64,000 nucleotides of DNA. It comes from Apus apus (lineage: Eukaryota; Chordata; Aves; Apodiformes; Apodidae). Under the pieces are notes generated by a model. That model was not told the DNA's origin, did not search any database, and saw only the letters and a program-made list of their open reading frames with translations. Of this stretch, positions 1-11,644 are shown piece by piece (the first letter of the stretch is position 1; every line of letters starts with the position of its first letter). A program made the position numbers and the translations under genes. The stretch covers positions 4,960,501 through 5,024,500 of the forward strand of contig NC_067295.1 of NCBI RefSeq assembly GCF_020740795.1, given 5' to 3'.

Positions 1-206
1 GTCAAGTTTCTCCTCAGCACATAGGTAGATCTCAAATCTACACTTGATCTTTCTGCATGAACAATTAAATACTCTCTTTAATAGCATCCTTTGGTCATTT
101 TTGTTGGGGGGTGTGTGTGTGTGTGTGATAACGAGATATTAATATTTCTCATGGGGCGTTTGGAGGTCCATGTATAAATTGTGCTCAGAGCTAAGGAGCT
201 ACTCAC
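1..206. other. KIF19-like intron 11, truncated by window edge
   Basis: No coding sequence seen. It holds a short GT repeat at 111-127. The downstream exons of the gene must lie beyond base 1. Confidence 0.7.
111..127. repeat. (GT)n microsatellite
   Basis: Perfect GT dinucleotide run of about 8.5 units following a G run. Confidence 0.9.
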
Positions 207-381
207 TCTGTGATTGTCAGGAGGTGCCTGCAGGTATCCATGTGCAGATCAATGTTGGTGTTTTCCAGCTCCATCAGGCTGCGGCGCATCTCCATTTGCT
301 CCCTGAAAGCCCCCATCAGCTGCGCCCGCAAGGCCTTCATTACTTGGCCACTGGGTGCCTCAGAGCCTTGGTGCCTCTCTG
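207..381 (-). CDS. KIF19: KIF19-like coding exon 11 (last in window)
   Basis: Enters in phase 1 (split alanine codon) and continues [10 protein letters not shown]..., then [18 protein letters not shown] and [12 protein letters not shown], matching human KIF19 after the neck. It leaves two bases before donor gtgagt. Start chosen at the first of two possible AG acceptors because only that one keeps frame. Confidence 0.82.
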
Positions 382-3300
382 CTGCAGGAGAAGACTTTTC
401 TGAGCTGACAATAGGCCATGAAAACTTCTGCCAAACCCCCCAAAACTACTCTGGGACCAAGCCACTCAGTCCACATGTTACAAAGTCTGTGTTTGTAGGA
501 CTCTGCTTCATTCTCTGGTCTCTTGAAGTTAATCACGTGGTGAAGAAATCTATCTTTATGACTGTATTATTAGCAATAAATAGGTCTCATTGTACTGCTT
601 TTGTCAGTATCAGGAGGATACTGCATTGCAGGCACATCTCTTCCCCCTTTCCACCCACCAAAAAGAAAAAAGTATCAGTTTTCTGTGCTTGTTATCTAGA
701 AATGACCTTGTGTGTTGGTAACAAAGACCTGTTCTACCTCATGTTTTATCTGTCAGAGAACTTGATTATTTTTATTTCATTCCTTTCCAGATTCAACAAC
801 AAAAGGAACAATCCCCAGGACAGAACAATCAATGTTTTAAAAGCTTTGCCTGCCCCCTCTCCCTATTTTATTTATTTTTAATTGGGTACAGTGAACCATA
901 CAACAGGGCTCAGTGTCCTGATGTGGCCATAGAGCCTGTGGTGACACAGGCTACAGACTCAGGACACCTCTCTGTAGGAGTCAGGACTTTCCACAGCAAA
1001 TGCCACCATTTGATGTCAAAACTCTTTTCAAGGGCAGGTTTGCAAAATTTAACACATTTTAATGTTGGGGAAGATGCTGAGAAGGTTGTGTTGGCCAGCA
1101 TCATACAGCTCACCAGAGACAGGCTCACATAGAAGAACAACTTCACGCCCCCTGCCTGCCTCCTCTGCCCATCAGACTGTGTTCTCCTCTCTGGTTCCCT
1201 ACAAGCATTGTTGAGCTGCCCCTGCTATGTCTACATGGAGGCCCAACCAAGTGCTACCACAATATGTCCACACAGCTCCTCTCCCAGCTCCCTTCCCTGC
1301 AGTTACCCCAGAACAGTTCTTGTTCCTGGCTCTACCTTGCAGATCCCCGAGGTCAGAGCTGACTGCACTTTTCTTCTCCTGGTTTTTGATCCTCTCCTTC
1401 AGATACTCTATCTCCCTGCTGAGGTCCGTGATGATGCTGGTGTACTGGTCGATGTGGCAGGAGACGTTCTGCAGGTTACATTTTACCTGGTGAGCCAGAA
1501 CATGTGAGCATTTGTCCCAGGGTTCATTACTAGTACAACAGCTGCAAACAAAGCTATGCTTTCAGTTAGAGGGGCATCAAATTCTGTGATGAGGAAGAAT
1601 TTTTCCTTATGAGTGGGGAAACTGTAGATTAGTGGTTTTCCCTAATTCTGAGAAATTACCAAAAGGTAACAGAGAAAAGCCAGGGGACCTTGTGGCCTCA
1701 AGGAGAACAGGGAACAAAGAGTGAAAACCCTGTTGAAGGTCAGTGTTCAGCTTCCTTCACCCAAGCCTCTCCATTTTATTCCTCATTTCTACAGCCACTC
1801 ACTTCCTCTTCCAGGCCCAGCAACCCCACCGGGACGTTCCCCATATGTTGTCCTCCAGTAGCCATCTTCCAACCACCATTCTTTATGTTCTGCAGCCAGG
1901 TCTACACCAGGCACATCATCATCTGCCTTCCCATTATTCTGCTCCCTTGTTTTGACCCTCACATTCTTCTTCTCATCCACAACCCACACAGCTTGCTTTC
2001 CCCTGTTCCTTTCATCCACTTCTCTTCTATCACTCCCACTGAGCTGTACCATCCTGCACTGCCCCCTCCTGAAGTTTGTTCTCCCTTCATCCACTACATC
2101 TTCTATTTCCACTTTGCAAGCTTTTCATTTGCAACCTCCACCTCCTTCTGGGCTGTTCACTCATTTACCTGCGTCTTGATGTTTTTTGCTCGATGAGCAT
2201 AGATCAAGGTCATTCGAGATTCTTCAAAGGAGGTGCTGGCTGGGCTGATGTGTGCAATCATAACAGTCCTGCTGTTGCCTCCTAATGAGTCCTACAGGGA
2301 TGCAACATTGATGTGGTTAGTATGGACAAGACAGAGGCTTGCTGCTCTGTGGTAACCACCATGGTTGCATATGCTGGTGATTCATTGAGATTCTGGTGGG
2401 CAATCCCAATTAGGAGTGAAGGAAGTCCTGGAAAAAGACTGCTCACTAGGCCCTCTCTCCATCAACAGCAAAATCAATAAGTAATTAACTTTCTACGTAA
2501 GAAGAACTGCCAGAAAATCAGTTTCCACAAATGCACTGGCAGCTTCTTGATGCTGCTCACAGCAGAAACCTGCCTCTTTTTCTATCTCTCCTCCCCACTA
2601 TCTTCTAGAAAACATCTGTCATGCAGTGGTAGCTCAGAACCAAGACTTGAGGTAAGGTTCAGAAATGAGGTTGTAAAGTATCCATAAAATAACCAGTGTA
2701 GCAAAGAGCAGGTCTGTAACCTCTCCGATTTCCTACGGGAGAGACAACTCATGACAGCACATAGTCACCCTCTGTATTTCTTCCTCCCATCCCAATAACA
2801 TCCAAATTTCCTGGCCAGTTTCAGCCAAATGTTACAGATGGGATGAAACATTCAAAGGTAGTGAGTTAATTTAGAAAATCACTGGTCACCTGCAATCTTA
2901 GAGACACACACAACCCAAATCTGTAGGATTTCCTTAACCCTACAGGAGGTCCTTTTTTAACCCCAGCAACCACAAGACAACATGCATGTTACAGAGACAG
3001 CACTGTCCAAGTCAAGCCCTGATTGCAGTGCAAAGCTCATGCAAGATCCTGAGGAGCATTCCAGGGTGGATAAAGAGAATCTTGGAGGACCAGCTCTCAA
3101 GTCCTGTCAGATTAGGGCAGTGACACCAGCACCAGACTCGCCAAGCTCTTGCCGCCCCACGGTGCACGGTACCTTCAGCAGGCGGGTGAGTTTGCTGTCT
3201 CTAAAATTGACAAACTGGGCCCTGCTCCCTCCCTTCTCGCTGAGGGCATTGATGCAGTTGCCCAGAGCCAGCAGTGAGCGGTTGATGTGGGCTCCTTCCT

Positions 3301-6300
3301 TCATCCTCTTGCCCTGGTTCCGAGTCTGTTGGGAGGGAGGGTGGACAGACAGACAAAGCACGCACTTCAGAACAGTGGGGCTGCACCTGGAGAGCCGTGT
3401 GCTACCACCAGGGTCAAGGTTTGGATGTCAAAGTAATGCCTCCTGCAAAACCAACCTGAAAGTGCAGGGTTAAACCCCACCCTGAGGCACAGGGGTACTG
3501 GTAGGAGTACATTTCTAGAAAAGATGACCCACCTCTTACCTCTCGGCTCTTAAAAGACAGCTATTCATTATCATCTAAAGATTATTTCAGAAATTAAGGT
3601 GCATAACTACATTACACCAGAATGCCTGGTCTCAGTAGAAGTATTTGGTATGTAAAATCTCTCTCCCACAAATCACCTCTGAGTTTCAGTATTTCCTTCT
3701 CCCCATCAGAGCCAGCTGCCTTATTTTCCACCCACCAACATTCCTCTGTTCCACTGGTACCAGCTTTCTCTCCAACAGCCCAGCCAATCCCTGCCTAACA
3801 GACCTCAGCTTCTCTATAGATGTGAAATTTGCTGCTGCTTTTCCAAACCTGAGAAAAGGCTGCACCCAAAAGCTGCTTTTTTCCACTTACATTAGTTGGC
3901 CTAATAAAGGATATTACCAATATCATCAAACTTTGCCTTTATTTTGTGACCATCTCAAGTACAAACTACTGCTCTAAAGCAACAGAGAAACCCCCAGTGC
4001 TGGTTTCCTCAAGGATGAGGACAGGCATGCAGACCCTGCCCAGCAGGCCAAGGAATCCAGCCTAGTGTCACCCAAAAGCTGCTGAGCTCCAGCCCTACCT
4101 GGGCTGCCCTCTCTGATCCTGCCAAGTCGACCATGAAGAGCTTTCCCATCCGCACCTCCTCGCCCGCCGCCTTCCTCCGGCTTCTCTGTGTCACCGTCAC
4201 CTGCAGCACCGCGTGAGAGCGGGAGGACGTCTGGTTGGCAGGGGTGGGTTCCTGGGTGCGTTGCTTGTTTCCTTTCATCAACAGCTGCATGATCTGCACG
4301 GTGCAGAAAAGCAGGCAGAGATGAACAGCTCTGCCTGAGCCTTATCGTGGCCTTCCCTGCAGACTGAGCCCCTCACCCAGGGCATGAACTCTGGGCCTGC
4401 TCATCCTGGCAGAGGTTTTGCTGTTGATTTTTCCCAGATCTCCCCCTTCAACTTATGACCTTGGAAGGGGAGAAGGGTTTCAGGTTGTTTTCCTGGAAGG
4501 CCTGTTTATCTCATATGCAAGGCAGTGTAGCTCAAGGGAGCTTCATTATCTCTTCTCCCCCTCCAAGTGGTTTGTTGACACGTGTGTACACAAATCAAAA
4601 CACTTTTGTCTTTCCAGGAAAGCAGCATGCACCCTGGGGTGGCAGAGCTAGCAGGACTTAGCAGGAGTTAGCTGGGGATTTTAGCCTGGTTTCTACCACT
4701 CACATGGTTCCATGATCAGCCCTTTCCATCCAAGTAATCACATTAATCCAGTTCCACCAAGGTCCTACTACAAAAGGTCCTTGCCCAAGTGAGGCACCAG
4801 CAATAGGAAAGTGTCAAGAAATTTTAAAGCACTGATGCATGGAAGCACAAACCCCCTCTCAACAACCCCCCTCATAGCCCAAGGTACCTCCTCAGCATTT
4901 GTAGTGGAGACTTCTGTAATTCCTGCTATCTGGATGCTGCCTCTGGGGTCCTCTCTCAGGTCTAAGAACCCTGAGGATGGGTTCAGGAGGTCACGGATCA
5001 CTTCATTATAGATCTGAGGGTAAGAAATGAGGGGTTGGTGTGAGACTAGCAGTGGGTCCTTAGATCTGCAAAGAGAGTTGAGTTGATCCTGTATTCTTTG
5101 GAGAGGAAGGGAAGAATGGAACACCCAAGCTGTGGAGCCCAAGGGGAGTGCCACACACTGGACAGACTTGGATACCCCACTTCCAGGGGTTTGCTGAATT
5201 CCCACAGAACCTGGATCCAGGGCAACACAAGACACTTCACCTCCAGGTAGGACATGGAGACTCTGTAATCCATCTCTTCAGTGGTAGCTTCAAGGGCCTC
5301 AAAGAGGTCTTCAAGACTGCGGATGTAAATGCCTGGCTCACGGTCCGTCCCCAGCATCGTGTAGGTTTTTCCTGCTCCTGTGAAAGATGCAAAGAAGGGC
5401 AGCAAGGACCAACTTCCATGTGAGCAAGTTTTCACAACAAATAAAGCCTGGTTTCTTGCTGATTTCTGTCCTTCCTCCCCTAAACCTCCTCCAGTTACTC
5501 TGGTTTCTCACCCCACAGTGACACTGCTGCAGAAAAGATGTGGCATGTGCCACCCAAAATGGGTAGGAAGAGGACTCAGAGGTGGGCAGATAAGTAGGTT
5601 AACTGTCCACCTAGGTGTTCAGAGCTAGGGCAGAAACATATTTGCACCTAGTCTGTAGTCTATAGGTGCTTTCTACAGCTGTATCTATTCTCCTGAGATC
5701 AATCTCCAACGTTGCACAGATGCCCTCATCTTTTTAATGGAAATATTTGTCTCCACAGAATTCCACCCCAATTAAGTGACTACTTAAACAGGGCAGCTTT
5801 GCTGTTATGTTAGCATTGAAGGAAGATCCTTAGTTCCTGATGATAATCATATTTTAATGCTTCAGTCTCATCTTCACAGTAAGCACCTAATTTGCATTAG
5901 AGTTCATTTCTGGTTTGAACAGCTACATTTTATTCATCTGGAGCAGTACAGCCAGAGGGATGACTTTACCTGTTGGACCGTATGCAAAAATGGTTGCATT
6001 GTAGCCAGAAATAACTCCTCCTATCAGGCTTTTGGTCGTGGACACATATACTTCCTCCTAATTCAGTCAAAAAAAGCATAAATTTATGGTCAGGCAGAAC
6101 AGCTGTCCAAACAATCTATACTTAATTACATTCCCTGTCATTTTCTCACAACATTTTACAAACTTCCTGGGCTTTGGAACAATTCGTGAACCATTTGAAT
6201 TTTGATACATCATCAAAATGAGCAGAAAAGCACAGAGGTTTATTGAATTTTCTAAAGGCAGGCAAGATGCAGGAGCTTACTAAAATAAATGTCCCTAAAT

Positions 6301-9300
6301 TTGATTATTTTCTTGGACTCAGAACATGGAATGCTCTGGTTTTAATTTGTGTCTGCTAAAGAAGGGAGTATATTCTCTCCTGGACATTATCCTTTTTTTG
6401 AGAAGTGCCACTGGGCCTCCAGAAATGTCTTGAGTAGCATGAGAGGGTGCTGCACTGAACTTTCATGTGAACAGAGATGACTGAATTGCTTGTGAGGGTG
6501 ATCACAAAATGCAGGTGCTGATGAAATCCTCATACTGCACCTTATATCTGTCTGCAAAACTCAGCTCAGAAAGGGCACTAGAGCTGTCTCATGAGACGGT
6601 CATACAACAGGGACACAGGGAAGAAGTGTGTGAGCAATAGAGCTGAGCAGTGTGACCATGATCTCATCCACCAGAGACCTCAGGAGACAAAGCTCTTCAT
6701 CCCTGCTGAGGTGTGCTGCACCTGGGGGAGAGAGGCAGGCTGAATACTGCTCCTCTCCCCCTTCTGTGACAAAGGAAAATCCTCACAGTCCTCTCACCTT
6801 CGGTACTATCACCTTTTATATGGGTGACCTGTGGCCTCGGGGATGCACAGTCTACTCACCTGCCAAGAATGTTGATCTAAGCAGGGAAAACAATTCTAAT
6901 ATTAAGCCTTTTACCTGGGTTGCTCTGTGGTCAAAAACCATGTCAAACACAAATGTTTTTTCTCGGGATCTGTTGGCTCGCAAGATGTCATCTGGATCTT
7001 CACTCGGGTCCATTAGGACCACCCTCTGTTATAAAAGAAAGTCAGAAGAAGAACCGTTAGGCCTGGGTTTGGTTAACAGCCTGTTGGGGTTTCTTACAGC
7101 ACCATCACGTCTTGGCCAAAGGAGCATTGCACTGCAGCTTTGAGTGGAGGAAACACCATGTAGAGACCCACAAGCTTTGTTTGGTAACTGAGGCCACAGC
7201 TGCTGTAATTTGGAGAAGTAGTAACTGCTGCAAAAAGGCTTTGAAGGTCCTTTGTGCAGTGAAACAGTCACTGGCATTGGGTAATAGTAGTGGTTGCAGG
7301 GACATGACACCCAGCCAACCCCCATGCAGGCAGGAGGGGGACAGGACCTCTTGCCTCAATTTTCAGCCAAGACTCAGAGCCGTTATGTTTCTCAGGTGCA
7401 AATGTGTCCAAGGTCATCTTCCAAAGACTTTTCTGCAAAAGGATGGAAGGAAATATGTGCATTGCTCAAGGACATGCCATTTCTGGCTTTTATCAAGGAA
7501 AAAACAAAGGTGGGAGAGGAGCAGCAGGTTACAGAACTGGTTCTGTTTCTTTTCAGTCACTTAGGATCTATTTTAGTACCTCATTATCACAGTGTACAGT
7601 TTCTGTGGAGAATGGTATTCTTTCTCCTCCACTGAAACAGCTCAAAAGGAGATGCTCAAGCCTCAAGGGAAGGGCCAGAGAACCCTGTGTCTCCTCCTCT
7701 AGAGCAGCTTTCACTCTCTTTCAGGTAAACAGATCGTTACATAAGCAATTAGAGCACAGATTAACCACCATTTGACCTACAGAATAACTGCACTAGTGTG
7801 CCAGGCATGGGAGACAAGGGTCTAGGACAATTGCCCATGGGTGGTCAGGAACGTCAAGACTTTGTTTTTTCTTTTTCATTTCTTGCTAAATTCCAAGTCT
7901 TTGACAAGTATCTCTAATTTTGATCTGCAATATTTCAATTACCAGAATGACTTTTTAAACAAGTTTTCACTGGTCCAGCTCAGGCCTTAAAACCTGAAGC
8001 AACACAAGAGCAAACTCCAAGAAGAACTCCTGGTTTATCCTTGGTGGCAGCATTTGCCTGCAAAAGATGGGCTGACATGGAATCACGTGCACATGCAAGT
8101 GTGGCAGCCAAGAGCAGAGCTTGGAGAATGAGGTCAGCATGTTTCTTTTAGAAATTCTGTCTGTAACATTTTCTGGCCCCCGTTACCAAGTCCTTGTAGC
8201 ATTCAAATTTTGCTTGCAGCATATCCATGCATCCAAGAGTCCTTCTCTTCCAGCCTGGAGCTAACACGTCTAACCAGCAGTATTCTAAAAGCATAAATCT
8301 TCTGCTATTGCACGGAAGCATTAACAACATAACAAGACACTAACAGAATCAATTTTGTCTTAGGATTAGTAAGCAGAGAGATGCAGCTCTAAATCAGTTA
8401 GGCTAGGAGCAAAAATAGCAGGGAACATGATGTAAATGAAAATACACCAAGAAATCTAAGTACTTCAACTGCCCAGTCAATTAATTTGCTTTCATAATTA
8501 CAGTTATTTGCATTATTAAGAGAAATTCATTCTCATAGAGAGAAGTTACTCAGACTAATGTCATGCACATTTCCTTCCCAGATTTCCATTAAAGAAAACA
8601 GATCTCAGGGTAGATGATGCAAGTCTGAATAAGCTGGACAAAAATAAAGCTGATAACCTTGTGAGGTTAACAACTGCTTTAAAGAGAGAAAAGAAAAAAA
8701 AGAGGGATGTTTCACCAGTAAGCACCTAGTAAAGATGAACAAAAATTGTGTTTGTAAGATAATCCATAAAGAGAAAAAGATAATACATAAAGAAGAAAGA
8801 GGTTTGTGCTCTCTTTGCTTCTGAGGACTGCTATCATTTGACTATTGCACAGAGACAGAAGACAAGATATATTACAGAATTAGTGTGCATTCAGAAAGGG
8901 TTCAGAGTTCTGATGAAGCAAGATAAAAGGTAATGGGATTTACATTGGTAAATAACAAGGACACTGTAAAAATATGCAAATAGATTTAGTGATGTAGAAA
9001 ACTTATGTGGGGACTTCCTGCAATCCCTGCCTCTTAAAGAAGAGGAACAAGAGGTAAAAGATGCAGCAGTGGAGATAAGAATTGCCCTTTGCATGGGAAG
9101 CTGCATCCCTGCAAGGCCGGGAGTTTTGCAGGATTTGGAAGCAAGTGTTTGCACACAAACCAGAGGAGCCAGAGCCCTGTAGTGGCCCATGTGGTGCCCA
9201 GCAGGCTCCCCTGACCTCAGGACTCTCCTGCAGCCCAGGCACAAGCCCCCAGCTTACCTGCTCTCCCACTCTGCGGGCAGCAAGGGCAGCTCCCTCCTCC

Positions 9301-11644
9301 TCTTCTGCTGCGCTGATGGGACGGATGCGAAGGGCCACCTGCACACACAGCACACACAGCCTGGCTGAGCTCGGGCCACCCAGACTTACCTGCACCAGGG
9401 CTCAGCTCTGTGCAAGCACCAGCAATATCTACCGCTTCTCACTGCATCTCTTCTGCTGATCAACTTAAAACCTTAAGCTTAGGGCCTGGAGAGTTTCAGG
9501 AAGTTTAAAAAGTTTAAACCAGTTATTCTCCCATGATTTGCAATTTTATCTCGACAAATTCTTCCTCCCTCTTCCCCCATTTCTGTCTCTAACACAGCAA
9601 GACTCCAACTGATTGACAGAGAAGGCAGCAGAATTAACTCAGCCATGTCATTGATGCTGCCAGCAGGAACTTTCTGAGATCTGGGACCATGGTACCAACA
9701 GCCATAAAGCTGAGCATGCTTACAGATTCCCCTGGTGTTCCCAAAACACTGATTAAAGTTATCCATGACAAAGAATGGGAATTGCATTTCACTAAGTACC
9801 CATTTCGTTTAATCCCAGGTAGCAATCATTATGAGCTTGTTCAACCAGATCAGAGCAAGTTAGCTCTGATCTGTGCAGGTCCCGCGGGGTTTCTTGGAAG
9901 CTGGAATTCACTGCAGGACTGGAGTGATTATAAAGCAGCAATTAACTGCCAGTGCCTTGTGCCACAACTCAATCAGTCAGGAACACCAGACTCCATTTTG
10001 AAACACAGGCGATCATTTGACTCGAAGATTTCAAAGACACAGGCTGTGCTTGTCACTATTCATAATGCACAAGAGCACACTGTTTAAGCCTGTCTTAATC
10101 TATAGGTGAAGCAACAGGGAAAGTGTGGTGTCATGGATCAGTTGTGGGATGATTAACTAGGCCCCCTGAAGCTGGGGTCCTGCTCTGGCCCTGCCTCACT
10201 GCAGCTGCAGACAAGCTGCACTGTCCCAGATGCCAAACCTGTGTGCCTGATGGAGGGACTCCAGAGAATATCACCAACTCTAAACCCCACCTCAAAGTTG
10301 CCCTTGTCATCTCAGCTAATAACAGAGATTTGAAAAATTCTATTTTCACCTTTCCTTAGCTGTTTTCCCTTCCATAAAACACAGCAGCATCCCCTTAGCA
10401 GCTCCTGACAGGAGAGCTGATGCTGATGAAACACTGCATAATGCACATAAATGATGCCCCATCAGGAAGGTGTGCAGTTATTGGAACAGACTTGTTCTGT
10501 GGCCCCACCAGTCACAAGCAACTAGTTTCTATAGGAACCAGATTTATTTCCACAATAACAAATCGAGCTACCTGTCAATTTAACAAGGGTCTCATGAACA
10601 GCTCCCAATCTCAAGCACTGTAGAAGACATTTTTCAGTAGTTCCAGCAGCAGCAAAGTAACATTTTGTTCACTGTGAATATCTCAGGAGACCTTGGCTTT
10701 GGATAGGTTTTAATATTCGCAAGAATGCAACAATGAACTTAACTTCATCATCTTCCTAAACATGTCTGAGTTACACTCTTATGAGCATCTCCTTCCCAGG
10801 GGCTGAACTCATCTTAGAAGCATTTGAAAATATTACCTTGCACACCATAACCCCAAATCCTGCAGGAGGAGTGGGGAATAATGCAAGTCTTTCTTGGACA
10901 GCCTTAACCTCTGGACTTGTCTAGTAATCTCTGTATTTGGTAGCCCTGGCCACTGAGGGTAAGAAAACAAATGTAAATAAGCAACATGTGGAAACAGGTC
11001 ACACCAAGTACTAAGGCTTTTTCTTGCATTAGAGAGGAATGCAAGGTATTCTAGATATTGACTTTAATTTAAGCAATTCCACTTTGAGCAGGGATTTCTG
11101 TGTCTGCCTCAGTCATGTTTCAGCACCATGTGAGGGCAGTGCTTCAGCTGAACAAAGAGCCACAGGGCTGAAGGCTGAAAACTTGGGAAAGGATTATGGT
11201 TCAAAGCACTCCTCTAACTCTGATCAACACAGAGCAGTGCTGGAGCAATGGTGCAGACTCAGAGAGGACTATAATCCCAGCTGCTCATAGCTGCTTTTTA
11301 TGAATCCATCACTCACACAGATCCCCAAGAGATAGGAAACACTGAAAATGGCTGTTCAAGGAGGGCTAACCACCACAACCTGCCAGGTTACCTAGCTACA
11401 CCTCCCCTGCTATACATTTTTTTTCCCTCTGCAATGATTTTTGTACCCAGCTTTTGCTTTAAGTAACAGAGCTTTGCAAAAAAGAGAGCAAATCTCAGTG
11501 TTTGCCTCTGGCTTTGCCACAGAGCCTAGGAACAGCAGGACAGCTGGGGAACATGACAAGAAGGATGCTGGGGCCCAGCTGCTCCTCCCTACCCCATGTC
11601 CTCCCCTAAGCAGGCAGACTCACCGTGAGCTGCTGCTCCTTCAT
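207..11644 (-). CDS. KIF19: KIF19-like kinesin-8 motor protein, 5' part (exons 1-11)
   Basis: Join (minus): 11624-11644, 9258-9338, 6915-7025, 5970-6057, 5241-5377, 4888-5013, 4099-4293, 3173-3325, 2169-2291, 1336-1486, 207-381; the rest of the gene lies beyond base 1. About 454 residues are encoded. Visible motor motifs: P-loop GPTGAGKT (98-105), switch I SSRSH (211-215), switch II DLAGSE (244-249), [13 protein letters not shown] (266-278), and the neck following KNIKTQ. Every junction is GT-AG and keeps frame. The exon pattern and sequence follow human KIF19, a plus-end kinesin-8 that depolymerises microtubules at ciliary tips and limits cilium length. The start MKEQQLT directly precedes VALRIRP, as the KIF19 start precedes its first beta strand. 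Divergence from the human protein and the location beside EIF3B leave open a KIF19 paralogue rather than the strict orthologue. Family assignment is firm; the exact symbol is less so. Confidence 0.9.
1336..1486 (-). CDS. KIF19: KIF19-like coding exon 10 (neck)
   Basis: 50 codons plus one base, residues 346-395. Starts [19 protein letters not shown] and continues as a charged helix ([15 protein letters not shown]), the family's neck coiled coil. Acceptor accag, donor gtagag. Confidence 0.88.
2169..2291 (-). CDS. KIF19: KIF19-like coding exon 9
   Basis: 41 codons, residues 305-345: [19 protein letters not shown] and the end of the motor domain, [20 protein letters not shown]. Acceptor tgtag, donor gtaaat. 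Confidence 0.92.
3173..3325 (-). CDS. KIF19: KIF19-like coding exon 8
   Basis: 51 codons, residues 254-304. Contains [19 protein letters not shown] and [10 protein letters not shown], the relay helix and tubulin-contact elements. Acceptor caacag, donor gtaccg. Confidence 0.95.
4099..4293 (-). CDS. KIF19: KIF19-like coding exon 7 (switch I and II)
   Basis: 65 codons, residues 189-253. Contains [15 protein letters not shown] (switch I) and [14 protein letters not shown] (switch II). Acceptor tgcag, donor gtaggg. Confidence 0.95.
4888..5013 (-). CDS. KIF19: KIF19-like coding exon 6
   Basis: 42 codons, residues 147-188: [12 protein letters not shown], then a LREDP segment and [11 protein letters not shown]. 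Phase 0 on both sides; acceptor ctcag, donor gtacct. Confidence 0.92.
5241..5377 (-). CDS. KIF19: KIF19-like coding exon 5 (P-loop)
   Basis: Completes [13 protein letters not shown], the ATP-binding P-loop, and runs to MSYLE (residues 102-146). Alanine replaces the cysteine of human KIF19 in the P-loop, an ordinary kinesin variant. Acceptor cacag, donor gtgaag. Confidence 0.92.
5970..6057 (-). CDS. KIF19: KIF19-like coding exon 4
   Basis: Residues 72-100 plus one base. Contains [13 protein letters not shown], the strand leading into the P-loop; the P-loop glycine codon is split by the intron. Donor gtaaag, acceptor ttag. Confidence 0.9.
6915..7025 (-). CDS. KIF19: KIF19-like coding exon 3
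   Basis: 37 codons, residues 35-71, including [18 protein letters not shown], close to human KIF19 and of identical length. Acceptor aacag, donor gtaaaa. No long ORF marks this exon; it was found by homology and splice sites. Confidence 0.88.
8757..8798. repeat. 21-bp tandem duplication
   Basis: Two adjacent A-rich copies, 8757-8777 and 8778-8798, beginning AGATAATCCATAAAG and AGATAATACATAAAG. Intronic. Confidence 0.75.
9258..9338 (-). CDS. KIF19: KIF19-like coding exon 2
   Basis: 27 codons, residues 8-34, beginning VALRIRPIS, the first beta strand of the motor domain. Acceptor tgcag, donor gtaagc, phase 0 on both sides. Confidence 0.9.
9846..9873. repeat. Perfect inverted repeat (11-bp arms, 6-nt loop)
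   Basis: CAGATCAGAGC at 9846-9856 pairs with GCTCTGATCTG at 9863-9873; the loop is AAGTTA. It lies in intron 1 of the KIF19-like gene. Confidence 0.85.
11624..11644 (-). CDS. KIF19: KIF19-like coding exon 1
   Basis: Seven codons, MKEQQLT, then donor gtgagt. It ends in phase 0 and joins to exon 2. The ATG lies in the context agccATGA. Any 5' UTR exon or promoter further upstream is not resolved, and no strong CpG island is seen here. Confidence 0.75.

Larger units (their letters stand above)
6058..11623. other. Introns 1-3 of the KIF19-like gene
   Basis: Apart from exons at 6915-7025 and 9258-9338 this stretch is non-coding. It contains a 21-bp tandem duplication (8757-8798), a perfect hairpin (9846-9873) and an unexplained 132-codon plus-strand ORF (9689-10087). 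No recognised transposon. Confidence 0.6.

Noticed and set aside
210-881. 223-codon plus-strand ORF at the left edge
   Set aside because: Starts antisense to KIF19-like exon 11 and runs into intron; no recognisable product.
1690-2196. 168-codon plus-strand ORF rich in Pro, Ser and Phe
   Set aside because: Product of the pyrimidine-rich intron strand, partly antisense to exon 9.
7112-7775. Three overlapping plus-strand ORFs of 113-150 codons
   Set aside because: Intronic, mutually overlapping, no recognised domain and no splice support.
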